NCBI RefSeq assembly: GCF_014805625.2
Contig: NW_024003416.1
Coordinates: 909,249 to 973,248, forward strand
Length of the DNA: 64,000 bases
Direction of reading: 5' to 3'
Origin: Glossina fuscipes
Taxonomy: Eukaryota; Arthropoda; Insecta; Diptera; Glossinidae
This document shows positions 11,297-24,190 of this stretch, piece by piece; position 1 is the first letter of the stretch; every line of letters starts with the position of its first letter. Made by a program: the position numbers and the translations under genes. The notes beneath the pieces were generated by a model that was not told the DNA's origin, made no database searches, and saw only the letters and a list, made by a program, of their open reading frames with translations.

Positions 11297-12890
11297 CGTA
11301 AGTACAAACTCAAACCATAGGCTGAAGTCGAAGTCCGGGTGATTTTGTATAAAGACAACATTACGGACTAATTTGTATGTAACTCAACCAATTTTGTAGT
11401 CTTCCCAACGAGATTGCCATAAGATATGGATCAGATTTTCTAACAGCGATTTACGGTACCCATATTTTGCTTCTCTAATTCGTCAATGCTTAAACGGTCA
11501 AGTAAAGACAGGCGCCTCCTTATCCTAAAGGCACTACTAATACGCAATACTTTTACTACTGCAGCGGGTCTGCACTCATTAATATCAATAAAGCGAGAGT
11601 TTAGACAATGTTTCCAAGGGCAGACACTACATTGTAAGTGAACAGCTCGGTATCAACAAAGAACAAGATATCTCGATATAATACTGCAGACTGAGCTCAT
11701 TGTCTTAAGCACTGGAGCTCTACTAAGCGAGATACTACCTTTTGCTACCATCATCCTTTTTTTTAATAATGCACGAAAACACTAAGCCCCTATGCAGTAA
11801 CTTCTCTCAGGCCTTGCTCATCACACTCCTCAATTATTTTTTGAGCATTTACAGAGAAGTCGAGTATACCCTGTTTTCACTGCAAAAAATTTCTAATAAT
11901 TTGCGGATCCTTGCAATCTCTAACCAATCCATGTACACAATATCTCAAGTACAAGCACGTGTACAAACGCGCCTCTAAAAGAAATAGCTATTTAATTTCG
12001 AATAAATTTCTTTCTCCCAATGTGACATGTACACCGTTTCACTCAAGAAAGCCAAACATACCTTTAACGCCAATAGAACTAATATATATTTATCAGTACA
12101 GCATGTTCCCAGACATTATTCGTATAGATTCTCCTACGGAATCCGCACTACCTATCAGACAGACCCCGATCACAAATCTCGCGGGGCCTTTCTATCGGCA
12201 CCCTCATCAGCACTTTTCCAGTGTTTGGGAAGAGGCGGATACCTCATTAGACGAAGAATTCCCTTTCCGCTTATAAGGAGACATCAGAAAAACGGTCATT
12301 CAATGCGGTGGAAACCAACTTTCTGCCGTACAACGAGAATACCTCGATCACAGGTATTTCAGAATAACCTTTCAGATTGCTTTAGGTCTCTCACTGACTA
12401 TTCGATCTATGCCTTGCAATCTTTTGAATCTGAAATTATACCCCAGTATATGTAACTTCAAGGGGGTGGAATCGAAATCAATTCAATATTGGAAAGCAAA
12501 GGGTGTTTCTATTAACGCTTCTAAATACCCTATCCACGTGGTTGGCCCACTATCGAATACCAAGGATATTAGTCATTTCTAAGGTTTTTTTTGCCTCTAA
12601 CGAGACAATAAATGTAACCCTACGGTAAATGTCGATTATAGCAGACGAAATCCTTCTGGTATCTTCTTGGTCTTCAGTTGAACTGGCTTCCACCGCGGTA
12701 CACGGCGTTTCTCTTCTCAGATTAAGAGTCCCCCACTTAACTATTCTTCCACTTACCTAGCGCCATTTATCAAGAAGCAAAACATAAACACTGCAAGCAG
12801 ACGCAGCTATGCGCTCTACCTTCCCCTTCAAAGGCTTACTCCAAACATTCCCAAGCGGCACTTGAGTAACTGCTCTCTTTACAAGCTTCC
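11293..12890. other. Unassigned region with higher GC than its surroundings
   Basis: This stretch is noticeably less AT-rich than most of the window and has overlapping plus-strand frames of 120-140 codons at 11911-12455. Neither strand gave a domain I recognise. Because a LINE ORF1 on the minus strand ends at about 12.9 kb, it may hold the decayed ORF2 of that element. I could not confirm endonuclease or RT motifs. Confidence 0.35.
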
Positions 12891-12899
12891 CGCAGCAAC

Positions 12900-13720
12900 A
12901 TAAAACCGCTATCCATCTCACGTATACGTTGGCCTAGCTAACCCGTCGCGTGATAACCGCGATTGCAGCTATACTGCAATTTGAAAACAGCCTTTTTAAT
13001 GTTGTGGTGCGGCCCGTGCTGTAAGTCCCCTAAATTTGCAATTTCTACACAGTGTAGCGTTCATGCATACACTGTACCTGTGGCCAACTTGACCACAGTA
13101 TATACAAGCAGAATTCTTTGTGCTCCATTCCTCATCTATGCAAATCGAAATACTCTAAGCGAAATCCTATTGGAATACACATTACCTAGGCTCCGTGGCA
13201 TAGGTGCAGCTTTCCAGAACCTCATTGACGTTCCTACAAGATCCTTTCCAAGCCTTAAAAATCAAGCGAGCATTTTGGTCAATACGTCATGACGGAAGAA
13301 CAGACACTTGAGATTTATCACGTTCAGGTATTACATAAAGTCAGACTGTTTTATTTTCAGGTGAACAAGTTGAACATTTATATTCGTATAAAGTATGTTT
13401 TGACCACAATTTTAGTTTGACTTCGCCAAATATCATCCTGTTTCTTTTCTGTCCGTTGGAGATGTCGCACGAAGAGAAACATCACCAGAGCGAACAGGCT
13501 TAGCATCGCAGACCCGCGCGTCCAAATTCGCACCCGCCTTTTCCACTGCCTGCCTAATCATCGCATGCACTTCATCATCGCATGCACTGGGACTGGTCCT
13601 GCTTTCATGCAGCACCAGGTACCGCAGCTGCAACGGAAGATATCGTAACAACAGCTGGTGCCACAGCAGTAATTGGGGCATCAGTAGTGGGGCAACTGAG
13701 ACCACTTTAATACGGGGCAT
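12900..13720 (-). pseudogene. LINE ORF1 (gag-like) with CCHC zinc knuckle
   Basis: The minus strand from 13720 to 13433 is open for 95 codons, including CDDEVHAMIRQAVEKAG and PVRSGDVSLRA. This resembles the domain before the zinc knuckles in gag-like ORF1 proteins of R1/I/LOA-type LINEs. Further 3', after frameshifts, a segment at about 13190-13130 reads IGFRLEYFD. Then about 13110-13000 reads CIYCGQVGHRYSVC (a C-x2-C-x4-H-x4-C knuckle) followed by LCRNCKFRG. Such proteins bind the element RNA. Stops and shifts show it is dead. Clade is uncertain. Confidence 0.55.
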
Positions 13721-14059
13721 CTTGGGGACATACCTATCCTGGACGGACTTTAATGACGTTGCCTTCTTTTATCCTTCCTGGGGGTATTCGATTTTCTAAC
13801 AACCGCTTCCCGGACTCATCAGATACTACATACTATACTGCTACATACATACATACTACTATATTGTAGCGCGAACTTACGCAAAGTAACCGAATCTTTC
13901 CCGCACCAGACCCGCGATTGGTCCTTCTAGCATAGCCAAGTTTAACTTACTGCAAGGTATAGGTATTATACCCTGTTAGTGAAGATGAATCGAAATCGTT
14001 CGAGAGTCAAAAACTATTCTATGTCGTCGTTGCAGTTACTATCTCATTGTAGTTACTCC

Positions 14060-14470
14060 CAATGCACACATACGGTGCACAGTTGATTTGTTTGAGCAAT
14101 TGACTTTCTGCTTCGCAAAATTAAACCCTGTCGACAGGAGCCATTGTAGTTTCTTCATAATGATTCTAGCCAGAAGAATAATGTCCTGTAGCTGGTTTGC
14201 AACCACGACGATATCATCTGCTTATAGGGCTGAATTTAACACTGACCCTTTCGGTACTGCTCCAGTAGTAACACATTCTTCGCATTTTCTATCTGTTTAA
14301 CCCAAGAGTTTTCCGCCTTTGAAAGTTTGCCAATGTGGCCAAATTGCGGGTAGCACTACGAAGCACTTTCACCGTGTTTCTTATATAGCTGCGGCAGTTT
14401 ACAAAACTACTTTATTCACAGCGTCTGAGACCCATCCAGCTTTTTCTAGATCAAAATTGGTACTTGCGGA
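14060..14470 (-). pseudogene. LINE reverse transcriptase fragment (R1/LOA-like)
   Basis: Minus-strand reading gives TTGAVPKGSVLNSAL, then a damaged catalytic motif ADDIVVVANQLQDI, then LQWLLSTGFNFAKQKV. This matches the palm region of R1/I/LOA-type RTs (GVPQGSVLGP ... YADD). It lies 5' (on the minus strand) of the ORF1 fragment at 12900-13720. That is the wrong order for one element, so these are two insertions. Confidence 0.6.
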
Positions 14471-14479
14471 GGCCGTCGT

Positions 14480-16230
14480 TGCTATCTAGCACTTGTCTAT
14501 ACGGTTACAAATTATTCGTTCATGGCCTTTACCTATTACATCAAATAACTAAGCAAGTCTATAAGCTATGGCTTATTCGCTTATGGAAAAAAAACCAATT
14601 TTTCTATCTATCGAGGAAAATTTTCTTTCATATATTCACTAAATTTGCTAACAATTTCGTTGTTGCTTGTCATTTCACTATTGTTCTCAACACCTTCCAA
14701 CCCAAAAATCTCCTTAATGCGTGTCTGAAACTTCAGAAGTTTATTATTAAACCATTTTTTTAATAAATAAGTAGCTTCAACAGGTTCGAGCGATCAAATT
14801 GTAGCCAAAAGAGCATCCTTTAAACTATCGCGAAAATATTGTAGTTTTTCAATGTTGCTCGAACCACGGCCGTTGTCGACGATTGGCCAATTTTCAATTG
14901 CGGTGCTTGCAATTCTGATAACCTTGGTTTATGATAAACTGCGGAACAAGATGCAGGGAAAATTCATAAACGATTGATTATTGTTGATTTATTTGTGTTT
15001 TTTTGATATCGTCTAATTTTGAACTGGATTTATCGTTACGCTTAAGGCACAGTAAAGTGAAATTTAAACGTGTATTGCTTTCATGCTCGCTGTTATCGGC
15101 TTCATCTCATGACAACTGCGCTGAAAGGAATCTTTACTGGAATTCCTCGACGAAGTTAAGACGAACAAGCATTTTAGCTTCATCATATACTCCGAGCTTC
15201 ACATATTCGCTCAAAAAAGGATTTATATCGATTATTTCTTTTAACACTGATCTGACTTTGCTTTTGTGTAACGCCACGTTTATAACAAACAAGAGGAAAG
15301 TGGCAAATGTGCTAGCGATCAATTCTTTGAACAAAATAAACATGGCCATGCGTGTGTGCATGATACGCCGATACCTTTTAAGCCTGAAAATTGACTTAAA
15401 TTTTATTCAAAACGTTTTAAACTGACCTTGTTTTGTTCGTAATTCACTTTTGAGACAGAATTTGTATATTCTCTGCAACATTGAACAAAGAAAAATTCGA
15501 GATGAATTTTTAAAAAAAACATTGCGCAAAGAAATGGAGGTTTTTTTCAGCAATATTTTTGGCTGTTAAAAACGAAACGAATTTGGCATTACACTTGCAA
15601 AACCGAAGACGGGAGTAAAAGATGAATTGGAAGATTTCGTGACTTGTGGTTAATTTTTTTTGCAAATGAACCACAATATTTCCCAAGTTAAAATGATCGA
15701 AAATTTTGATGGACGAAAAACGAATGAATAATGAATGTTAGCGCAACTACGTGTCGCTTACAACTTAAATTAACTTAAAACTACGTACGTATTATTATTA
15801 TACTGCATTGCGTCTGCGTAAGGTAAACATAGCTGTTTGAGTGCGCCACTAAAAGCTTTCAGATTAAATTACTAAAGCTTGTATCTGACAATTCCTACAT
15901 ATGCATGGAAATAATTAAAATGAAGACCACCGAATTTATTTAATATACACGTTTCGTGCACTGAAAACATTACCAATGGATAATGAGACTAGTTCGGTTT
16001 ATGTAATTTTTAGGTGGATTAAGTAAATGTATTAAAAACAAATTAAAATGGCTACAGTGAATGAGAGGAATACTCAATCACTAACTTTTTATAATTGAAC
16101 ACATTTAGTGAAACGTTCACCAACAAACGTGGATTATTTAGAAAGGGAGGTTACACATTCATTTATGTGAAATATATTGCCAAGAAGATAGTGTCAAGAA
16201 AACCATCCTACTTAAATCTTTTGAAAATAT
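14480..16230. other. Spacer, no gene recognised
   Basis: Two complementary open frames cover 15003-15425 (plus, 140 codons) and 15134-15361 (minus). Neither carries a domain I recognise. The rest is AT-rich. Confidence 0.45.
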
Positions 16231-16239
16231 TGCTTATTC

Positions 16240-18200
16240 TACACTACGCAGTTTGTGTAGTCCACAGCCCCAATTAACAAAACATACAACAAACTATGTG
16301 AAATTATAAGTGGACAAAAACTTTTATAATGGAGCAAAAGTTGATAGCAAAATAATTGCAAATTGGTCGCTCGAAAAAAACAATTAACATTATGTTGGCA
16401 ATTTGGTGAATACATAAGAGCATTTGTCAAAGACAGATTCGTAATGGATTTAAAAAATTTTTATCAAGTTGTATAAAGAGAATGACGCACTTAGTCTTCA
16501 TAATGCATATAAAAAAGCATTGATAATCGATAATTCATTTAATGCTAAAAATGTTGATAGCCATGCTAATTGTGTTAATAAATTGAGCGTTAATAATATC
16601 CGAGGATCAAGAAGGAAAACAAAATTGAGAAGGTACCTAACAAGGAACATATATGAAAAGCCACGTAGCGAACAATTTCAAGTTCAGGAGCAACACATGC
16701 CATAGATTTGGTAACATAACCCACATTACTTCAGTTTGGGTAAACTTAAATCCTAAATCAACTTTAAATTTTGGTGGAAGCCATTAAAATTTTTATAATT
16801 TTATCTTTAGTATTTAGTGTTGCACGGTGCAAATCTCATGGTGGTTTATACATGTTGCCAGTAAAAGTTAACAGCACTACTATAGCAGCATGCGACACGC
16901 GCGCTCCCTGCACATTGCCCAACACATCACTTTTCGAAGACAAGAACCTANNNNNNNNNNTTCAGGAAAGAGATTACTACTGTGGTATCGGATATAATGA
17001 ATCTCCCGCTCTTGGTCGCTCACATCTCAAAGCCGTTCAATGGCAACTACCTCAAGTAAACAAAGTCGAGTTATAAAAAGATTTTACATATATCATCGGA
17101 CAAATTAAAACCCAATTCTGCCAAGTATTTTGCGAACAGTTATGCTCTTATAATAGTATCAGAATTACATTAAACGTTGATCAAAATGATAAACCAATTT
17201 CTTACAAGTCTAGACCATTGACACTCGCTTATAAAGCAAAAATGTAACACAAGCCAAATAACTTAATTAAATAAGGTATTCTAAAGCCAATAAACAACTC
17301 AGATTGGCATACATCCTTCGTAGCAGTTGTGAAAAAATGTGGATAGGTTCGCATATAAAGCGACTATAAAATCATCATCAGTGAACATTTGGTGGGCTTC
17401 AAATACCCACTGCCACCCATTGATGAAATATTAGTAACCTGACAAAGCTACACAACTTTTAGTAATCTTGATCTATCTAACGTATTCGCTGAACTTGGAT
17501 TAAATAATCAATCTGAACTGCTTTGCACCTGGACGCCTATAGAAAATTTGCTACGTGATATTCCCAATATTGTTGCTTATCATTAGAAGTGGTTGTGGAC
17601 CAGACTGTCTTAAGCTAAATGAAAAAGATTCTCAATCTTTCGGTTTCCATTATCATATCTGGGATTTACCATTGGATTAAAAAAAGTTAATGATCATATT
17701 TTAAACGTAACAAGTGCGCCTATTCCAAATACTATCTCAGAGTGAAGAGCTTTCGTCGGAGAATTTAGTTATTATTTCAAATTTGCATTTAAACAATGTC
17801 AGAAAGCTTATCAAAAAGGACTCAACCTCTATTCAAGTATAGGTTCTTTGTAACCCAGAGATGCTAATTATAATGCAACTAAAAAGACAAAACAAACAAA
17901 ATAAATAAATTTTCATGCTCTATAATATTAACTGTGTGGGTGGTTTTTCTATTTTCAAAATACAAGTTTTTATCTCATAGGCATATGGGCATTGTAGGTA
18001 TGACCCTGGAAGACTTTAAGCCACTTCAAAATTCTTCTGCAAATTTGTAGGCGATATGTTTATTTTCGTTCAAATACTACTCAGACATATAGAACGGCAG
18101 ACGGACCTGTTCAAGTGTATTCCACATTTGAAATTGACCAAAAATTTGTACAATATATGGAGGTTTCGAAGCTAGATTCTGCGTCTTATAAAGGTAAAAA
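16240..18200 (+). mobile_element. Ty3/Gypsy gag-pol relic
   Basis: In order on the plus strand: a gag-like piece (TYNKLCEIISGQK, about 16283-16320), an aspartic-protease-like segment (LPVKVNSTTIAACDTRAP, about 16860), the pre-RT linker (NDKPISYKSRPLTLAYKAK, about 17190), then RT blocks. The RT blocks are KPINNSDWHTSFVAVVKK, YKIIISEHLVGFKYPLPPID and SNLDLSNVFAEL at about 17290-17500, and IENLLRDIPNIVAYH near 17550. RAFVGEFSYYFKFA is at about 17757-17800. These correspond to known Gypsy motifs such as the YPLPRIDD and LDLSQAY blocks. It is riddled with stops and shifts, and an N gap falls in the protease region. No LTR was identified. Confidence 0.8.
16951..16960. other. Assembly gap (10 N)
   Basis: Ten undetermined bases. 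The frame across it cannot be trusted, because the true length may differ. Confidence 0.99.
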
Positions 18201-18414
18201 AAAAAATTTTAATTTTAATATTCTATAATATCGCATAGGTCTGGCCAACTTTTTCCGTTTTTGTACAGTTGCTACAGTATCGCTCATAGAATATGCGCAC
18301 AAACTTTTGGACGTTTATCTGCTGTAGTTTATGAGTAAGGAGGAAAAAACCATTTTTTTATTACTTTTGAAAGGCAGAGGTGTTTTCAGTTTACGTGGTA
18401 CTGTGGGCGCATGC

Positions 18415-18680
18415 TTCCACCGATTTGGCTCATTTTATATACCAGCTTGCCTGCCACAACTTCCAATGTTTGCATCAAATTTGAAGTCGATACGTATATT
18501 TTTGCGACTAGGAAAATGTTTACAAATTACATTGCACAGATGGACATGCTTAAATCGATTCAACTTTGGGGTTGATCGAGAATTTATATACTTTGTGGGG
18601 TCTCTGACGCTTTCTCCTGGGTATTCCAAACGTTTTAACAAAATGGATATAACACTCATACTTCCATGATGGGCATAGAA
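18415..18680 (+). repeat. Dispersed non-coding fly repeat, copy A
   Basis: It contains CCGATTTGGCTCATTTT, AAATTTGAAGTCGA, GACATGCTTAAATCGATTC and TTTATATACTTTGTGGGG, and ends CCATGATGGGCATA. The reverse complement of 47808-48145 aligns along its whole length. I recognise the pattern from intronic and intergenic repeats of higher flies. It is probably a non-autonomous DNA-transposon derivative. The 112-codon frame over it is not a gene. Confidence 0.7.
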
Positions 18681-18689
18681 AAGAAGTTA

Positions 18690-20640
18690 TAAAACTTTAG
18701 AAAAAGATGCAACACGATACTTTAATGAATAGTCAATAAATTAGAATGTAAGCGTTTTAAATATTTGCGAAACAAACATTTGGAGCTACCAACAGGATAT
18801 GATTGCGTTATTCGAAGATATGTAACCATCATACCGCAGAAATTTTAAAAACAGGTAATAAATCAAAGGAATATGTCAGATATCGGTATTGTAAAGACGA
18901 AAGATTTAGCAACATTACAGGTATGATGGCGGGGAGTGGACAAAGATAGCGAATCAACGATAAAAGCATGCAAAGCTTGCCAAGTATAACGCAGCAGTCA
19001 GCAGAATTCACCGATTTCTTGAATGCCTAGTAATAAAATATGGAGCAGAATATCCATTGATTAGTCGGTCCCAATTAATAACAATTACATTTAATTGATT
19101 GTTGACTCCTTTTCGAACTGCATTGGAGTACACCCAACAAAAAATACTACTTCCAACTGTGAGGACCCACGGTCGTCCCTCACGGGGTCTGGGTGTATGA
19201 GCTGGTAACCAAGCTAAATTCATTGGTTTTGAAGCCGGCAACAAGGTAGTGCTGCGAAGTCTAGCTTAACTAAAAATTTGTTAGTGGTTTATTTACATGT
19301 TTCTTTATTTATATTTTTATTTTTAGATTTGAACAAACCACGAATACGACGTGAAAAAAATGGAATGACAATAGGTTATTCTTCAAAAAAAACAAGGACA
19401 GGGCTATGCGAGAAAGTCATACCGACGGTTAGAAAGATCGTAAATTATTTACTACAATATGCAAATATTGGAAACCATTTATCTACTCGTTTTGAGGTTT
19501 GGGAGTGAGATGCGTCTCGCAAAGCCTTTCTCCGCCATTGTATCGTAATCCATCCTTGTTCGACGCGGTTCTCCTTGTTCACCTCTTCAATGAATCATCA
19601 TGAAAATAAGCTAAGACACATTGGGCTGAGAATGCACGCACTAGTTAACATTCATCAATATAGCTCGATAGTTAAAAAAAATTGTACTTACTTTTTTCGC
19701 ATTTTTGCGTTTCTTTCATAATTTAATTTGGATGATAGTTTAGTTTCAAAATTCGGAAATAATTCAATTTGCAATAGCTCTTTATATTATTCCTTCATGA
19801 CAACTCTAAAAGAAAATTTCGTGATAACTTTTCTTGGCTTACACAATAACACCGGTTTATATATCTTAATAATTGCTACAAATACAACCTTGCGGAAAGT
19901 GGGGTTGTTAATCTCGCGCGTGGACGGATGATGAATGCTCAGATGACACTTGTAAAAAGAAGAAAAAAAAATGAAAGAGGAAAAGAGATTTTGCTTTTGG
20001 TTGCGAGAAACAAATATAGTAGAAAATTTAAGAAAAATTTTAAAGGTTCGACAGATGTCAATATTTTTTTTAAAAGTTGGAATTTGTGTTCCCATGTATT
20101 TCATTACATGCTTGTATAAAAATGTCTTATGGATTTGTCATTAAATTTACTATACAGTAATAAAAGGAACGGGAAATGTAAAAACAATGCTAAAAAAAAA
20201 ATTCGGTATAAATTTGATCTAATATTGAAAAACGATAGCTCTTTTAAAGCGGATATTAAAACCCGTGTTAAGAAATGAACAAAAATGTGTTTCACTGATT
20301 TTGTTGACGATTTGTTATCATTCAAACGCCGATACACAAATTTATGATTGGAAAGGAATACTAATTTAAATAAACAGATTTTGATTCATTTAAAAATGTC
20401 AGCTAAATATTAAAAAAAAACGTTACAAGTTAACAATACCAAGCTGTCCTAAATGAAAACATTTTTAACAAATGTACCGACTACATATATTTATGCGAGA
20501 ATTCCTGAGAATATAATTTGTGCAATCACACATGTATTCTTATATATTATTTAATCCATTCCGTTTTAATTAATGAAGAAACATTAATATTGTTTTTCCT
20601 ATTGAAAATATACGTGTATATACACAAATTTTTTGTTTTG
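18690..20640. other. Spacer, no gene recognised
   Basis: AT-rich. A short GC-richer patch at 19150-19210 stands out, but I cannot name it. The open frames in both orientations are short and have no domain. Confidence 0.45.
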
Positions 20641-20643
20641 CAG

Positions 20644-20908
20644 CGCGAGAGGAAAGCCGAATTTTCCATACAAGTGTTTATTGAGATTTGCTACATTTAG
20701 GAAAATTTGGTTTGAAGATATTCCGGATCTACCACTGCAAATCGTTAGCCGAATGGGACCACAGGCAGTGCAGGATACAAAATGGCTCACGGCTTATGAT
20801 CTTCCCGTTCGGTAAGTAGGTTTCCTTCATTTATTGTCATAAGGATAAAGCACGTGTATTTCTTTTAGATGCAACCGTCTGTGGAGTAACCGTAAGATAC
20901 AAATTTAA
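20644..20908 (+). CDS. Candidate 3'-terminal exons of an unrecognised gene
   Basis: A 168-base open segment (20644-20811) is bounded by a strong acceptor (pyrimidine tract, TTTTGCAG) and a consensus donor (GTAAGT). A 57-base AT-rich gap ending TTCTTTTAG follows. Joining across it keeps the frame open (CG|A Arg) for 13 more codons to a TAA at 20906-20908. The predicted peptide includes FEDIPDLPLQIVSRMGPQAV and WLTAYDLPVR. It is richer in GC than its surroundings and shows no transposon motif. I do not recognise the protein and found no upstream exon, so it may be a real last-exon pair, a pseudogene or chance. Confidence 0.4.
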
Positions 20909-20909
20909 A

Positions 20910-23735
20910 CCCACTTTATGCATGCTGCCATGTTGTACTACTACCTTTTATAAAATCGAAGTTCTGCAACATTCAACAGTTACGTAAATTGTCGTGTATG
21001 ATTTTAATTAAAATGTATTCATCGGTATAATTTAGCCACTGATTTGATTTAGGTCATAATGAAAAATTAAAGTTTGCAATTGTAAGATATGCGTCGCTAA
21101 TTTTGCTGATTAACTTTTTCTATCCACCCACAATTTTTTGTATTAACGTAGTTATGCAATAAAATATGCAGGAAAGGTAATTATCCAATAATTTTTATTG
21201 TATATATTTATTTGTTCTTTCCCAATTCAGGTTGTATAAAAACGTTTCTTCTTTACAAAATAAACCAGCAGTTTAATTACATCTCCTAGTATAGTGTTAT
21301 AAACAAATAAAGATGGTGTCATAAAACCAGTGTGGTTTTGAAGACAGCATAAGCGACAGGATCATCATACTAAAAATGATAAATGAAAAATAAAATATAA
21401 TGGATTTTCGGAATTATATTACTTAGTGCTTTAATCCAGCCACTCGCATACATTGTTGTGAGGATTAATAATTATTACGAAGTGAATCAAAGTTATTAAA
21501 AATATGCTTTGATTGAAACCAATTATGATTGTTGTTATTTTTGCAGGAAGTGTAACTTAATACTAAAATATTAATGAAAGTAATGGTTACGCTAGTACAA
21601 AATTGAAATTAAGTCAAATAATATAAATACTTATACTAATAACACGAAATGTAAATGCGTATGCTAATAACAGAACATAAGCACATGAACTAGGTCACGC
21701 TGCGTTAAAAATAAATATGCCTGCTAAGATTAATTATACGAAAATTGATTGGATATGTTAAATATTAAATATATTACAACAGTCCTTGCTTTGCTTCCTT
21801 AAAATTGCTGGGACGCAAGCAATAGAGCTCGCTGGTTCGTGACCCTGTTTTAGATAGGCAGGAGTTAGCATTTTTGAAATTCTTTGCGAGAAAATACTAC
21901 AAGGAGATTTTGCCACACTTCACACTATAAATTGCTAAAATAAATTATTCCAGAATATTGTATCAGAAAATTTCAAAATTCTAAGCAGCTAGTGTCAAAG
22001 AACACAATTTGCTATCAAACTGCACATTGCTTGCCATAACACAAGCTACCTGATCCCATCCCCTTATTTTGACGGTTGAATTTGATCATATATAAATATA
22101 CTGCTATGGAATTCTTGACATAGTTCGAATAACTAGAACGTCGATTTTTTTTTTTATTTACAACCAATTTCTTTAAGGATAAGATTATTTATAATTTATT
22201 TCGGCCATACTCTTGACTTCTTGATTCAAGTTTTCTTTTTCGATTAACTCTGCCTTCGGCGAATATTCCGTTTATATATATTTTTACAAACATATTACTA
22301 TTACCTAAGTTCATCGCGCCATTTTAAATACCTTAATGCGCTTCTCCTCTAGTCTTTTCCGTCAGCCGGCAGCTGCGTAACCTTCTCTGGAAAAATTATT
22401 TTCTGGAAAATTCAATTAGAATGAAACCAGATTTGAAATTTCCGCAACAATACGTTCCTGTGCAAAGAATTCAAAAAGCTCAATAACTACCACTATACTC
22501 TTTTGTGTGCATGTCAAGTGCAAGGTCAATCTTAATAGAGGAAAGTCGCAGAAGGAACCACAGCAAGGCTACTAGACCCTAACCAGCAAAGATTGCGAAA
22601 AGAAAAAGCGAGGCGGACCTTTAAATATATTAAACATTATAAACGGGTTCCGCAAACTAATATTCGAATCTCAACCATAAGGTGTTCGAGATTGGATAAA
22701 GCCGCTCTGAAAATGACTTTGCGTACATCTTTGTAATTACTGCTGCATCATACTCCATATTTTTATCGTAGCGTTTGCCGTTCTAGTTTTGGTGGCCATA
22801 CCAGCCAGCAAAGCTGCACGTTAGAAGTTTTCTTTTAGTATTTTCCGCATTGGTTTAATCAATTTGTTCGTTAATCGTAACATTTGTTCTATTTTTGCGT
22901 TTTTTATATAAAATTTCATCAAATTTCACTTAGTTTAAAAAAAATGTTTAGTTTAATGATTGATCTCACTTGTCATTTAACATTTCACATCTGTGTGCTA
23001 TAGTTTACTCTTTTCTAGGGAAAACTTAACATAAAATTATCGAAATACTTATAAGCAATGCTTAAAATCATTTAAATAAATCAGTTTTACAAACAAGGAT
23101 ATAAAAATTCAAGGCTTCAACGCATCTCTACACAACCATACACAACCATTTCACCATAAAATGTTTCAATCGATTGCCATAAATTTACATAAAATTTAAT
23201 TTTTCTTTTATTTCTTGCGCAATTTTTTTCTTTTATGTGACACTTTATTCTCTAAATTTTACATTAACACTGCACAGGCTTGTTTGCTGTTTCATCTTTT
23301 GTCCATGACTTTTCAACTTGTTCTTTCAAAATAGTGAAGTAAAAAATCTGACGCAGACAAAAGTATTTTATTTTTTTTTGGATTGATATTAAAAAAAATA
23401 CAATTTTTAACATATCTTATATTTAATTTTTCAGAAAGTTATTTGTAACAGTTTTTTTTTACTAATTCGATTGATGGAAAGTTATTTCTTTCGTTTTTAT
23501 TCACTTTCTGCCGATGAAATACAAATTAACCTATTAAACACAGCACCTCTTCTTACCAAAAACCATCACCCTTCAAAAAACTTGCCCTTTATTCTTTCTT
23601 TTTCAGGCACATAAACTTTCTTCATTATGATTACTAAAAACAATCATTGAACTTAACAAATTTCTACTGAGTTGCAAATGCAATAAATGACAACAAGACC
23701 GTCTAAAAGCACGCTCAACATAATATATTCTTGAG
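20910..23735. other. AT-rich spacer with one dispersed repeat
   Basis: No coding segment was recognised. The stretch 21560-21785 belongs to a repeat family listed separately. Confidence 0.5.
21560..21785 (+). repeat. Dispersed AT-rich repeat family B, copy 1
   Basis: It aligns in the same orientation with 26265-26455. Shared blocks include TAAATGCGTAT, GTTATGCTAATA-like runs, GCGTTAAAAATAAATATGC and CTAAGATTAATTATAC. It is non-coding. Confidence 0.65.
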
Positions 23736-23739
23736 TAGA

Positions 23740-24190
23740 AACAGAAGTTGTCCTTCATGTAGACGGCATGATAGTAGACAGCTTACGCCTACAACCTAAC
23801 GAAAATATTCCAAATACTCAGGCAAAGAAGTTATATATCTTGGATATTTAATCACACTCAAACAAGGGAAACCAGACATATAAAATTTCGAAACCATCAG
23901 AAATTATCCAGTCCCCATAGACACAGATGGGCGTTTCTGCAATTATTACCGACGCCTTATAGAAAGTTTTGTTAAAAGTACTTCCGCGTTACACACACTC
24001 GTAAAGAAAAATATGAATTTCTTTTGGTCACACAAATCTCAAACAACATTTGGTGACTTCCGCTGAAAACAAATAGAAACGCCAATCTTTCAATACCCAG
24101 ATCATGATGACCGCTACTGATGCTTTCGAAACTGCCAAAGGTGCTATTCTCTCCCAAGAAGAAATAGATAATACCTTGCCTATATCCTAT
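23740..24190 (+). mobile_element. Ty3/Gypsy RT thumb and RNase H relic
   Basis: Plus-strand frames read VLHVDGMIVDS (a worn VYLDDIIV), LRLQPNEN, then after a shift EVIYLGYLITLKQG, YYRRLIESFVKSTSALHTLV, KKNMNFFWSHKSQTTFGD and PIFQYPDH. The RNase H start AFETAKGAILSQEEID follows. This is the order and spacing of the 17.6/297-type Gypsy RT to RNase H junction. Several stops are present. It is a different copy from those at 3.9, 16.2, 30.2 and 52.3 kb. Confidence 0.8.

Noticed and set aside
12027..12455. A 142-codon frame overlapping a 121-codon frame as a new gene
   Set aside because: Two overlapping frames of similar length with no motif suggest decayed sequence. The neighbouring minus-strand ORF1 suggests TE origin.
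15003..15425. A 140-codon frame and its antisense partner as genes
   Set aside because: No domain, no splice context, low-complexity residues.
16771..17076. A secreted-protein-like frame with an apparent signal peptide and N-glycosylation sites
   Set aside because: It starts at TTG, not ATG. The sequence reads as Gypsy protease, with pre-RT linker and RT blocks following directly. The hydrophobic start is incidental.
18331..18669. A 112-codon frame as a gene
   Set aside because: It lies over a dispersed repeat found inverted at 47.8 kb, where no equivalent frame exists.
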